A program made the position numbers and the translations under genes. The notes beneath the pieces were generated by a model. The model did no database searches. It had not been told where the DNA came from and saw nothing but the letters and a program-made list of their open reading frames with translations. From Irpex lacteus (lineage: Eukaryota > Basidiomycota > Agaricomycetes > Polyporales > Irpicaceae): DNA of 12,145 nucleotides. Below are positions 1 through 6,528 of the stretch, piece after piece (the first letter of the stretch is position 1; the number at the start of each line of letters is the position of its first letter). The stretch lies in NCBI GenBank assembly GCA_001986395.2, contig MQVO02000275.1, positions 1 through 12,145 on the forward strand. The letters are read 5' to 3'.

Positions 1-177
1 TTAGAATATATTTTTATAATTTATTTAACTCTTTTCCCTACTCTATTTATTTAACTCTTCAAAAGAATAATAGTTTATTGTAATCACTCTCCACTCCACT
101 TTAGTGGCTAGTGGCTTAATAAATTATTTAATTATTTTGGTAGGGGTTTTATTAAATTTAATTAAATTTTAATTAGG

Positions 178-375
178 GCACCTATAATAACATTAAGACA
201 AACTGATCTGATAGTTATAGTAGCTTAGAGTTCTTTATCTCATATGGCTGTATGTATATTAAGTATATTCTCTTATAGTATCACAGGTTTAACTGGTAGT
301 TTAGTATTATCAGTAGCTCATGGTTTTGTATCATCAGGTCTACTTATTAAAGTAGGAGAAAGGGGAATAAGATTA
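178..375 (+). pseudogene. nad4: nad4 internal fragment, broken
   Basis: The plus-strand reading from 178 matches the conserved proton-channel core of NADH dehydrogenase subunit 4: LRQTDLIVIVA, then SHMAVCILSIFS, then SVAHGFVSSGLL. This is the segment usually around residues 300-370 of a ~480-residue protein. A TAG at 226-228 replaces the Tyr codon in the AYSS motif, and no start or 3' part follows. After about 360 the frame runs into Lys-rich sequence with no nad4 similarity. It starts just after an AT palindrome (about 151-173). It is one of three nad4-derived stretches in the window that cover the same part of the protein. It is almost certainly a dead duplicate; it could instead be an exon-conversion scrap left by an intron. 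Confidence 0.85.
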
Positions 376-421
376 AAAAGAAAGAAAGACTGTGTAATTT
401 ATTTAATTTTATTTTAAGTAG

Positions 422-451
422 ATTAAAAAAGTATTGATTGTCTTTATTTGC
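422..451 (+). repeat. 30-bp direct repeat, copy 1
   Basis: This 30-bp stretch (ATTAAAAAAGTATTG...TTATTTGC) recurs exactly at 1106-1135. The two copies bracket the decayed reading frame 427-1110, as if that frame had been inserted at, or duplicated from, this site. Confidence 0.9.
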
Positions 452-1110
452 ATCAACAAAATCTCAGTCTCAGTAAAGTATTTCTAGTGCATGTGTTAGA
501 AGTGTTGTTGGTAGTACTCAGCAGTGAACTGGTATGTATAGAAAAGTATAATAAAGATTTAGAAAGTGGAGTAATAAGTAATGAATGTAAATTTTTAGAG
601 TACCGTAGTGAAAACAATCTATATCTCTCTAATGAGGAATTAATATTATTGGGTTTAGAATTAGTTATTCTTCTATCAAATAACAGTAATTTAATAGAAG
701 TTAAGGTAATAAAAAGGATAAATTAAAAAAGTACTTCCAACAAAGAGCCTAGTTTTTTTGGATAGATTTATAAACCATTCTATACTTTTATCTGTTATCT
801 AGAAATTATACAAAGAGTTATTGAAAATGAAAAACAAGATTTTACTGTTATACATAGACATAATAATATATCTGATGCATACGTAGAAAGAATTATAAAT
901 ACATTCCAACATCTTACATGAAAATGGGCGTTGTGTTCTAGTATTATATAATATATCTATAAACTCGAAGAATATAAAAATATAGCTAAAATAATACATA
1001 ATACTATTCTTGATAGAGAATACCCTGCCGATTATATAGATAAAAGTACAAATATATTATATTCGGATTGATGCAAATGGTACTCGTCTTGACACTCCCC
1101 CCTAAATTAA
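427..1110 (+). pseudogene. unrecognised decayed reading frame
   Basis: One frame can be read for 228 codons with only three interior stops (TAA at 724, TAG at 763, TAA at 949) if TGA is Trp (TGA at 919 and others). The text is protein-like throughout: a hydrophobic Leu/Val-rich start, an acidic stretch near 545-640, then a Lys/Glu/Ile-rich, probably helical part (VERIINTFQHLTWKWAL around 880-930, LEEYKNIAKII around 965-995). The persistence of one frame across the stops suggests a single gene in decay. Half of a hairpin element lies inside it at 744-761 and contributes part of the damage. There is no ATG at the start. I do not recognise the family; a plasmid-borne hypothetical gene is a guess based on the plasmid debris elsewhere in the window. 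Confidence 0.5.
744..761 (+). repeat. hairpin element, right half only
   Basis: AGAGCCTAGTTTTTTTGG equals the right end of the long hairpin elements at 7841 and 8727. The left half and the AT palindrome are missing. It lies between the first two interior stops region of the decayed frame 427-1110. Confidence 0.8.
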
Positions 1111-1135
1111 AAAAGTATTGATTGTCTTTATTTGC
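1106..1135 (+). repeat. 30-bp direct repeat, copy 2
   Basis: Exact copy of 422-451. From here to 1320 there is a short open frame (1111-1305) with no recognisable similarity and no good start. The stretch directly precedes the nad5 homology and could be intron or spacer. Confidence 0.9.
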
Positions 1136-1325
1136 TTTTATCGGAGATTCCTCATTCTAGTAAACTTTATTACTATACAAATATATCGTATTATTCCCTT
1201 CATATCTTAAGGTTCCAATCCCCTTTAGCTTTACAAGTATTTGATGAGACTATATTTAAGATTAGAAGACTGATTATCCTCCAACCACGACCTCTTAGAT
1301 TCTAAGTGGATTGTCTTAATACTCA

Positions 1326-2255
1326 GATAATCTTCTAGGAGGTCTGGTTAACTTCCTACCATTTACCTACACAGCTATCCTTATCGGATCTCTATCTCTA
1401 ATGGCTCTACCATTTATGACAGGGTTCTACAGTAAGGATCTAATCCTTGAAGTAGCTCTAGGACAATACGAAGTATCTGGTACAATGGCATACTGGCTGG
1501 GAACAATTTCAGCTGTATTCACAGCCTTCTATTCATTCCGACTAGTATCACTAACATTCTTTACAACACCTAATGCCCCTAAGGGTTACTATCTACATGC
1601 TCACGAAGCACCTATGATCATTGTAATTCCTCTGGTAATTCTATCAATCATGTCAATTGTATTTGGTTACATTGCAAAGGACATGTATGTGGGAGTAGGT
1701 ACAGATTTCCTATCAACTGCTCTATACCAACACCCTAACCACATTACACTGATTGAAGCTGAATTCGGACTACCTCTACTAATGAAGCTACTACCTGCTA
1801 TTGGTAGCCTATTCGGTGCTGGTCTAGCACTATATCTATACCATGTGGTACCTGCATTCACAATTGGTCTAACAAACGGACCTATTGGATATGCTGTATA
1901 CTCATTCCTTAACGCAAAGTGGTACTGGGACGCACTATTCAACGGTTTCATTATCAGTGCTTCACTACGAGTTGGACTTGTTATCTCTAAGGTTCTTGAC
2001 CGAGGAGTTATCGAACTAGCTGGACCATACGGTCTAAGTACAGTTCTAACAGGAACAGGTCGATCTGTAGCTGCTTACGACACAGGTGTTATTACATCAT
2101 ACGCTCTATACATCATGCTAGGGCTTGTATCACTAATCGGATCATTTAAGAACAGTACTCGAACACTTATTGAAACAGGACAATGTACTACTGCTAATAA
2201 GAAGGGTGCTCTAACAGTACAAGTATGGATTAGTCAACGAACTACTGCAATTTAA
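1326..2255 (+). CDS. nad5: nad5, C-terminal part (5' end missing)
   Basis: This encodes the C-terminal ~309 residues of NADH dehydrogenase subunit 5, a proton-pumping membrane subunit of complex I. Similarity begins near 1326 with a GGLVNFLPFTYTA stretch, then LMALPFMTGFYSKDLILE, the classic nad5 motif, followed by several hydrophobic helices and FNAKWYWDALFN-like text (written here as LNAKWYWDALFNGFI). Full-length fungal nad5 is about 650-700 residues, so roughly half is absent. A TAA at 1317 blocks upstream extension. The ATG at 1401 is internal, not a start. There is no frameshift. Codon use differs from the nad4 and nad3 genes: many CTA Leu, CGA Arg and C-ending codons. It may be a 3' exon whose upstream exon lies outside the window, or a displaced or foreign copy. 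Confidence 0.93.
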   Translation, partial: DNLLGGLVNFLPFTYTAILIGSLSLMALPFMTGFYSKDLILEVALGQYEVSGTMAYWLGTISAVFTAFYSFRLVSLTFFTTPNAPKGYYLHAHEAPMIIVIPLVILSIMSIVFGYIAKDMYVGVGTDFLSTALYQHPNHITLIEAEFGLPLLMKLLPAIGSLFGAGLALYLYHVVPAFTIGLTNGPIGYAVYSFLNAKWYWDALFNGFIISASLRVGLVISKVLDRGVIELAGPYGLSTVLTGTGRSVAAYDTGVITSYALYIMLGLVSLIGSFKNSTRTLIETGQCTTANKKGALTVQVWISQRTTAI

Positions 2256-2298
2256 TCATCAATACTCCCCATCAATTAAGTTTAAGTTTTAATTAAAA

Positions 2299-2520
2299 GT
2301 GGGTAAAATGGAGACGGAAGAGGTAGATAAAATCAAGGGTCAGATGGCTCATTGCAGAGAAACCGGGTTGCATTTTAATATTTATAGTGGGAAATATCCT
2401 ATTCATTTACAACTTACCCCTCATAATGCCGAAAATACTCATGACAGTGTCATGAATGGGCCTAATTATAGAGATTATGGGGTTATGCCTAATTTAATAA
2501 ATGAAAATGGGGTCCTATAG
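2299..2520 (+). CDS. unrecognised 73-codon reading frame
   Basis: Open from GTG at 2299 (ATG at 2308) to TAG at 2518. The product would be hydrophilic, with many His, Asn, Tyr and Gly residues and no membrane segment. Base composition is less AT-rich than the flanks. It follows nad5 by about 40 bases, across an AT-rich stem (around 2267-2300), and its end overlaps the antisense nad4L scrap. A perfect 7-bp inverted repeat with one central base (CATGACA-G-TGTCATG) lies inside. I recognise no family; it may be a fragment or chance. Confidence 0.25.
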   Translation: MGKMETEEVDKIKGQMAHCRETGLHFNIYSGKYPIHLQLTPHNAENTHDSVMNGPNYRDYGVMPNLINENGVL

Positions 2521-2653
2521 CACTTTCAGCTCCTGCAGTAGCAATAATAATAATAATTGAATAAATTTGTCCAATTGTATCGTTATCATTATAAGCCATA
2601 ACTAGAACTAGAATGGTTACAGAAAGAAGCATCAGTTCAATAATCACAATGAG
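2513..2653 (-). pseudogene. nad4L: nad4L core fragment
   Basis: Reading the minus strand from 2653 gives ~47 residues of NADH dehydrogenase subunit 4L, a small membrane subunit of complex I: IELMLLSVTILVLV, then DTIGQIYSI, then AGAESAIG, the family signature near the C-terminus. Full fungal nad4L is about 88 residues with three membrane helices. Here the first helix is missing (TAA just upstream of 2653) and similarity stops after AIG, with the frame ending at 2489. In intact fungal mitogenomes nad4L usually adjoins nad5; here it lies on the opposite strand 3' of the nad5 piece, so the pair has been rearranged. Codon use (CTA, CTG) resembles that nad5 piece. Confidence 0.85.
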
Positions 2654-2681
2654 TTAAATTAAAAAATAATTAGATATATAA

Positions 2682-2930
2682 TTAAAATATAAAATAAAAT
2701 AAGAGAATTATTTTATGGGAGCCTCTGTTACCTCCATTATTTACACCACTGTTACCTCCAATATTTCCACCACTGTTCCCGCTATTACCATTATTATTAC
2801 TAGCATTATCATTTCTTCTCCCACGTATACTTTGTTCAACTGCAGCTCCAGCACCTACAACACCAGCTCCTTTAACAATTCCATTGATAATTTTTTCACC
2901 TATTTTCTTTCCTGGATAAAAAAAGTAAAA
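2682..2930 (-). CDS. Gly/Asn-rich reading frame, 5' truncated
   Basis: Minus-strand frame of 82 codons, open from the TAG at 2931-2933 down to TAA at 2682-2684, without an ATG. The first part, KKIGEKIINGIVKGAGVVGAG, is a small-residue helix with a glycine-zipper look. It is followed by basic RGRR and a low-complexity run of Asn, Gly and Ser in near-repeats (NGN, SGN, SGG, NNGG), then a hydrophobic Ile/Leu/Phe tail. This pattern is too protein-like to be chance, and the plus-strand frame at the same place is its Ser/Thr-rich shadow. The family is unknown. A small plasmid-borne protein is possible given the plasmid polymerase remnants, but nothing seen proves it. Confidence 0.5.
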   Translation of the reverse strand, partial: FYFFYPGKKIGEKIINGIVKGAGVVGAGAAVEQSIRGRRNDNASNNNGNSGNSGGNIGGNSGVNNGGNRGSHKIILLFYFIF

Positions 2931-2950
2931 CTAACTAGCTTGTGTGGGTA

Positions 2951-2974
2951 ATTAAAATTTAATTAAATTTTAAT
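2951..2974. repeat. 24-bp perfect AT palindrome
   Basis: ATTAAAATTTAATTAAATTTTAAT reads identically on both strands. The same palindrome, with a few added bases in the middle, forms the inner hairpin of the long elements at 7841, 8727 and 10413; a similar one is at about 151-173. Here it stands alone, between GTGGGTA and ACTATC. Confidence 0.85.
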
Positions 2975-3167
2975 AACTATCTTATTTTATTATTTTTGTC
3001 ATCTTCCATCTCACATTTGTGGTATTCGTATTCAACTATCAGGAAGACTTGCCACAGAACGAGTTATCCCTCGTGTTACGAAAAATGTGAATGTGTTTGG
3101 ATAATAAAAGTAAAGTAAAGAATATATGTCACCCTCTTCCGAGAGAAATAAAAGTTTTTCTTTTTAT

Positions 3168-3191
3168 AATTCTAACTAGTTTTTTTTGGGG
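3168..3191 (-). repeat. hairpin element, left half only
   Basis: On the minus strand this is CCCCAAAAAAAACTAGTTAGAATT, the left arm of the hairpin at 4042 and of the 8727 copy. It abuts the point where the nad2 fragment loses its similarity. Confidence 0.8.
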
Positions 3192-3456
3192 ATTGTGTAA
3201 CAGTAGTTGCATGAATTAGACCTGAGTATAGTCCAACTCCTACAACAAATGATTTTAGAGACACTGTACTAAAACAATTGTATGATAGTGCTGCTGCAAA
3301 TAGCAGTGCGATAACTACGTTTCGTGTAAATAGAGTAGCTGAGATTGTAGCCTTTTGTACTAGAGCGTTTTGTGGTTCAGTAGAAATTGCTGTAGAAGAT
3401 AGCGGAATCGCTAGTACAAGAGCAAAAAAGTAATTGTATGCTTGATTGAGTATGTA
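3186..3456 (-). pseudogene. nad2: nad2 N-terminal fragment
   Basis: Minus-strand frame of ~90 codons, open from the TAG at 3457-3459. It ends with VVGVGLYSGLIHATTVTQS, the diagnostic N-terminal motif of fungal NADH dehydrogenase subunit 2 (usually GIGIYGGLFH.TT.TQ), preceded by two hydrophobic helices (around LVLAIPL and VVIALLFAAALSYN). Nad2 is a proton-pumping membrane subunit of complex I of about 500-600 residues, so only the first sixth is present. It is cut at 3188 by half of a hairpin element. Codon use is rich in CTA with one CGA, like the nad5 piece. No ATG is seen at the start, so it is not expressed as is. Confidence 0.8.
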
Positions 3457-3906
3457 CTATCGTCTAAGGATTGTGCCAGAAGCAAAATATAATATATACA
3501 AGTTACGCTGATCGAACGAGTATTAACCGCTACTCTATATGATATAAGCTTTACTAGTAAGGCGAAAGTAATTACCATTATACAACACTTGCTTTCCATT
3601 GATAATGGTAGAGCACCGCAGAAGAGTAGAACTTTTATCGCCTTGTCTGAAGCAAGGTAGTTACCTTTAATCTAGCAGTGCTAGTATATTAGACTAGTGA
3701 GGGGACTTTAACCTTTACGGCGTAGAAGCCACATGTTAAGCGAAGCTGTCACTCCTAAATACTGATTGTTTAGTATATTAATTAGTTTAATACTAGTGGT
3801 GGGACTTGAACCTTTAAGACCTTTTTGTCAACGCAACATAAATTAAAAAGGAGGGGGAGGACTAGGTTTACTTTTATTGCTTCAGGGCACAAGTTAATTC
3901 TTTTCT
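3457..3906. other. gene-free stretch rich in stem-loops
   Basis: I see no gene here. AAGGCGA at 3559-3565 pairs with TCGCCTT at 3638-3644, enclosing a 9-bp stem (TACCATTAT 3573-3581 with ATAATGGTA 3602-3610). Further on are AAGGTAGTTACCTT and CTAGCAGTGCTAG, both hairpins, near 3653-3684. A 22-bp motif resembling the complement of a tRNA T-arm occurs twice (3696-3717 and 3795-3816, three mismatches), each after ACTAGTG-type sequence. No cloverleaf forms around either copy. Confidence 0.6.
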
Positions 3907-4166
3907 TTTCTATTACTTGAGTAACTCCTCTGTAGAAAGATATTACTCTTGTTTGAGAACTATCATATAATACACCTCCTGCACAAATAAATAGTCCAGG
4001 TGAAACTAGTCCTTTAGCTAATCCTAAGTTAATAGCACCTTCCCCCAAAAAAACTAGTTAGAATTATTTCTAATTCCTAGTTTTTTGGGTTAGCTTGTAT
4101 ACTGTTACTAAAAACAGCTAAAAGATAAACTGCAGCTTGAGAAACTGAACTAAACAAAAAACTAAT
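3907..4166 (-). pseudogene. nad4: nad4 internal fragment split by a hairpin element
   Basis: On the minus strand, SSVSQAAVYLLAVFSNS (about 4098-4150) and GEGAINLGLAKGLVSPGLF continuing into ICAGGVLYD (about 3950-4042) are two consecutive pieces of NADH dehydrogenase subunit 4, matching the YSSISHMAV and AHGFVSPGLFICVGGVLYD motifs. Between them lies the 48-bp hairpin 4042-4089, inserted at the position of the usual IIGIEGA sequence and bringing a stop in frame. Similarity ends near 3907, after a YRGVTQV motif. The sequence differs clearly from both other nad4 stretches in the window, e.g. Lys for the near-universal His in AHG. It is a dead fragment. Confidence 0.8.
4042..4089. mobile_element. 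48-bp hairpin element, simple form
   Basis: CCCCCAAAAAAACTAG at the left pairs with CCTAGTTTTTTGGG at the right; within, TTAGAA pairs with TTCTAA around a short loop. It interrupts the minus-strand nad4 fragment, so it was probably inserted there. The longer copy at 8727 has the same left arm but carries a further ~45 bp with an AT palindrome in the loop, which makes this look like the basic form of the family. Confidence 0.8.
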
Positions 4167-5151
4167 AATTTCTATTATTTTTGTAGAAATAATTATAACC
4201 TTTAATTAATCTCAACCTGAGGATGAGATTTGCAGGGTGATAAAAGGCCATTCTGCAGGTTAAAGTACAAATTTCATTATAAACAAAGATGAATAGTAAA
4301 TGAGGAGTAGGGTTATTTAAGGAGACCTGCACTAAGTTGTATCGGCATTAATTTAATTAAATATAAAAAGTTACAAAAACATTCTTCAATAAAAATATAA
4401 TTAACCTACAAAATAAACAGGTGGTGGTTACTCCTATAATTGCTTACGATAATTGCGATCTTTTAAAATTAAAAATTATTTTTCTTCCTATTAAAAAAAG
4501 TATTAAAGTTAAATTCATTGTTTGATTACTATAAAGTAAATTATTTTAAAAAGTAGTCAAAAGTGATTATCCACTACTATCCTGTTAGATAATCTCCTGC
4601 CTGATGCCGCCTTCGGAGGCCTCGCATCCGACGGTGGCTATCATCTCCTTAAAAATAAGCCTCCCTCTGAATAAGTGTGTACCCCCTTACTATTAATATT
4701 GCTATAACCATAATAACCCGATAATTATAAATATTGTATAACTAATTAGGTTAAAATTATAAACTATTGTTCTCCCCTTTTTTTTTATAAATAAAAAAGG
4801 ATTCAAGTAAAAACTTTTCCACCCTATTGATTTAATAACAATAAACACTATTGAATATAACTACCTAATTTTTAATAAACTAAGCTGTTTAGGGTTATTT
4901 ACAACTGCGCCTAATATAATCTTGAATAAAAACAACCTACAGCTAAAAATTAAACACTGTTGTTCATAACACCTATAAACTATTATTATATTTATGATAA
5001 TTTTATTTAGTTAAATTAAAAATTATTTTTCTTCCTAGGTTTACTTTTATTGTAAAAATTTTTCTTTTTATAATTCTCTATAATATTATACATATAAACT
5101 TAATCCAATAGAGAAGGAATAATCTCTAAATAAATTTAAAGATTCTCCCTC
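4167..5151. other. long AT-rich stretch without genes
   Basis: I see no coding similarity on either strand. It contains the GC stem-loop at 4596-4650 and several short shared strings: TTAAAAATTATTTTTCTTCCTA at about 4469-4490 and again at about 5015-5036, GGTTTACTTTTATTG at about 3865 and 5038, and TTTTTCTTTTTATAATTCT at about 3154 and 5060. These look like leftovers of many small duplications. Confidence 0.6.
4596..4650. repeat. GC-rich stem-loop cluster
   Basis: A GC-rich island in AT-rich surroundings. TGATGCCGCC (4602-4611) can pair with GGTGGCTATCA (4633-4643, one bulge). Alternatively GATGC (4603) pairs with GCATC (4624), with an inner GCCT-TCGG-AGGC hairpin (4609-4620). It resembles the GC clusters found in fungal mitogenomes, which are mobile or recombinogenic in yeasts. 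No second copy occurs in the window. Confidence 0.65.
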
Positions 5152-5196
5152 CCCTATTCTTTTATTTATATTTTTTATTTTTTGTTTTTAAATTTA
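5152..5196 (+). repeat. 45-bp direct repeat, copy 1
   Basis: The 45 bases beginning CCCTATTCTTTTATTTATA recur exactly at 5693-5737, immediately after trnF. The two copies flank atp8, trnI and trnF. Confidence 0.9.
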
Positions 5197-5264
5197 TGTT
5201 TAAGAAAATAAAATTTATACTCTCTTATATAATTAAATACTTTTTTTATTTAGATATATAAAAA

Positions 5265-5312
5265 TAATTAAATAATAAGTAACTAAAATAATAATTAAAT
5301 AATTAAATATTT
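5265..5312 (+). repeat. 48-bp inverted repeat, copy 1
   Basis: Exact reverse complement of 5740-5787. Together with the direct repeat it brackets the atp8-trnI-trnF block. The other copy lies within the probable nad2 tail, so this copy is likely an antisense scrap of that sequence. Confidence 0.9.
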
Positions 5313-5400
5313 ATAAAATTTTAAAGTTCTATAAATCTATTCCTTATATTAAGGGATAAATAACTTTTAATTAAATTAAATTTATAATAAATTTGGGGGA

Positions 5401-5538
5401 TTAATACCATTTTTCTTTTTAAATCAATTATTTTACGGTTATATAATCTTATTCGCCTTATTAGTATTAGTTTCATGAGTAATTTTACCATATCTTTTAC
5501 AGTTACAAATCGTGAGATTATTAATAACTAAATTATAA
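5401..5538 (+). CDS. atp8: ATP synthase F0 subunit 8
   Basis: A 45-residue membrane protein of the ATP synthase peripheral stalk. It opens with the family signature LIPFFFLNQL, has one hydrophobic helix in the middle, and ends RLLITKL, like the usual fungal C-terminus ...SKL or ...TKL. Fungal atp8 is about 48 residues and begins MPQL; here the codons for MPQ are not present and the sequence in front is GGGGGA, so translation would have to begin at TTA 5401 or ATA 5404, both possible in code 4. A TGA (5485-5487) stands for Trp. The intact reading and conserved ends suggest a working gene, but the missing ATG leaves open a truncation at a rearrangement point. trnI follows 8 bases downstream. 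Confidence 0.88.
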
Positions 5539-5545
5539 TATAAAT

Positions 5546-5618
5546 AAGTCTATTATTTAATGGTTTAAAATATCTCCTTGATAAGGAGGCAATAGATGTT
5601 CGATCCATCTTAGACTTA
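5546..5618 (+). tRNA. trnI: tRNA-Ile (GAT)
   Basis: A full cloverleaf: acceptor AAGTCTA with TAGACTT, D-stem ATTT with AAAT, anticodon stem TCTCC with GGAGG around loop TTGATAA (anticodon GAT), T-arm AGATG-TTCGATC-CATCT, discriminator A. It lies between atp8 and trnF. A second, clearly different trnI(GAT) is at 7735. Confidence 0.93.
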
Positions 5619-5620
5619 AA

Positions 5621-5694
5621 GTTCCCATAGCTTAATTTGGTTAGAGCAATAAATTGAAGCTTTATTGATAAAAGTTCAAGTCTTTTTGGGGACC
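5621..5694 (+). tRNA. trnF: tRNA-Phe (GAA)
   Basis: A full cloverleaf: acceptor GTTCCCA with TGGGGAC (one G-T pair), D-arm GCTTAATTTGGTTAGAGC, anticodon stem ATAAA with TTTAT around TTGAAGC (anticodon GAA), T-arm AAAAG-TTCAAGT-CTTTT. It sits two bases after trnI. The 45-bp direct repeat begins exactly at its last acceptor base, and the discriminator position is C rather than the usual A, so the 3' flank has probably been replaced. Confidence 0.93.
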
Positions 5695-5737
5695 CTATTC
5701 TTTTATTTATATTTTTTATTTTTTGTTTTTAAATTTA
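5693..5737 (+). repeat. 45-bp direct repeat, copy 2
   Basis: Exact copy of 5152-5196, joined to the end of trnF. Confidence 0.9.
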
Positions 5738-5738
5738 A

Positions 5739-5906
5739 AAAATATTTAATTATTTAATTATTATTTTAGTTACTTATTATTTAATTAAATCTATTTATAT
5801 TAATAAGAGTATTTCTTATATTTTATCTTTTAATATTATTTTATTAATATCTTTTTATTTTTATTTACCTTATTTATTAGAAGGTTTATATCTTTTATTA
5901 TTATAA
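5739..5906 (+). pseudogene. nad2: probable nad2 C-terminal tail
   Basis: A frame of 55 codons, hydrophobic throughout (a helix around [19 protein letters not shown]), ends with TAA overlapping the nad3 ATG by one base (TAATG). That one-base overlap is the usual nad2/nad3 junction of many fungal mitogenomes, and this is the main reason for the call; the residues themselves match nad2 tails only loosely. There is no start, and TAA at 5736 closes the frame upstream. The upstream part of nad2 has been replaced by the 45-bp direct repeat. Bases 5740-5787 also occur inverted at 5265-5312. Confidence 0.45.
5740..5787 (-). repeat. 48-bp inverted repeat, copy 2
   Basis: Exact reverse complement of 5265-5312; it lies in the probable nad2 tail. 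Confidence 0.9.
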
Positions 5907-6298
5907 TGTTTCATATTTATCTTTATTTAAGTCCTATTGTTGCTATTTTATTAATATTAATTAATTATTTTATATCTTTAGATAATTCTTATATTGAAAA
6001 GAAAAGTCCTTTTGAATGTGGTTTTACTTCTTATGAACAATCTAGATCTTCTTTTAATGTTTCTTTCATTTTAGTTGCTATCTTATTTTTACCTTTTGAT
6101 TTAGAAATCTCTTCTCTTTTACCTTATGTTATCTCCGCTTATAATAATAATCTTTACGGTTTATTTATCTTATTATTCTTTTTATTTATTTTAATACCCT
6201 TTAATAATCCAGCCGATATCTTTTTATTGCTGGAGGAGGTGACCCTGTACTATACCAACACCTATTCTTCCAAACAATTCTATATGTTATTCCTCTAG
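5906..6298 (+). CDS. nad3: nad3 with replaced C-terminus
   Basis: NADH dehydrogenase subunit 3, a small membrane subunit of complex I. The ATG overlaps the stop of the frame before it. Residues 1-25 form the first helix; [21 protein letters not shown] (about 31-51) carries the conserved FECG loop with its Cys; then [16 protein letters not shown], the family's strongest signature, and the third helix [14 protein letters not shown] up to about residue 98. From there the usual C-terminal stretch (a GFxYE...GAL type ending) is absent. Instead the frame runs through a cox1 exon scrap in the wrong phase and stops at 6296-6298. Length (130) is near normal by accident. Codon use (TTA, AGA) matches nad4. 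It may still function without its normal end, or be a dead copy. Confidence 0.85.
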   Translation: MFHIYLYLSPIVAILLILINYFISLDNSYIEKKSPFECGFTSYEQSRSSFNVSFILVAILFLPFDLEISSLLPYVISAYNNNLYGLFILLFFLFILIPFNNPADIFLLLEEVTLYYTNTYSSKQFYMLFL

Positions 6299-6528
6299 TT
6301 ATTATGCCTTCGGGTTTCCGGTTTAACGCATTTTATTCACTCTATGCAAAGCGATTTCCTAACGCAGTAGCTCCAAGTCAATCATTTCTTGAATGGCTGA
6401 TTGGGTTTGCTGTAGGCGATGGTAGCTTTGTAGTTAACAGCCGAGGAACTGCTGTATTCGTGATTACACAACTTACTGAAGATATTCAGGTACTTCTGAA
6501 CATTATTTTGTTTACAGGGGAGAAATAA
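6229..6528 (+). pseudogene. cox1: cox1 exon scrap fused to a truncated LAGLIDADG intron ORF
   Basis: Codons from 6229 read [13 protein letters not shown], the heme-copper oxidase subunit I segment just before WFFGHPEV. At 6268 the frame passes directly into an intron-encoded reading frame whose SQSFLEWLIGFAVGDGSFV is the first LAGLIDADG motif of a double-motif homing endonuclease, followed by the usual ITQ...DIQVL stretch. In-frame continuation from exon to intron ORF is typical of cox1 group I introns. Only ~75 codons of the endonuclease part exist (normally ~250-300), with the second motif missing and TAA at 6526. No upstream cox1 exon is present. CTA, CGA and GTA codons set it apart from nad3. 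It overlaps the nad3 end in another frame. Confidence 0.85.

Noticed and set aside
1..177. Possible regulatory region upstream of the nad4 scrap
   Set aside because: Only AT-rich sequence with a small CCACT-TT-AGTGG hairpin near 96-107; no recognisable promoter.
799..999. Minus-strand Tyr/Phe/Ile-rich frame
   Set aside because: Composition expected from antisense AT-rich sequence; the plus frame is more protein-like.
1111..1305. Plus-strand frame of ~64 codons before nad5
   Set aside because: No similarity or start; its beginning is just the 30-bp direct repeat, so chance or intron sequence is as likely.
1667..1951. Minus-strand frame of 94 codons opposite nad5
   Set aside because: Shadow of the clear nad5 reading; no independent features.
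2715..2951. Plus-strand Ser/Thr/Ile-rich frame
   Set aside because: Antisense shadow of the minus-strand Gly/Asn-rich frame, which looks more like protein.
3411..3599. Minus-strand frame of 62 codons
   Set aside because: Overlaps the nad2 fragment in another frame and the stem-loop region; no recognisable similarity.
3559..3644. Possible class II tRNA: 7-bp end stem and 86-base length
   Set aside because: No T-loop or anticodon arm forms on either strand; it is a long hairpin instead.
3695..3830. tRNA genes on the minus strand ending in GGTTCAAGTCC-like T-loops
   Set aside because: The T-stems do not pair beyond two bases and no matching 5' halves are present.
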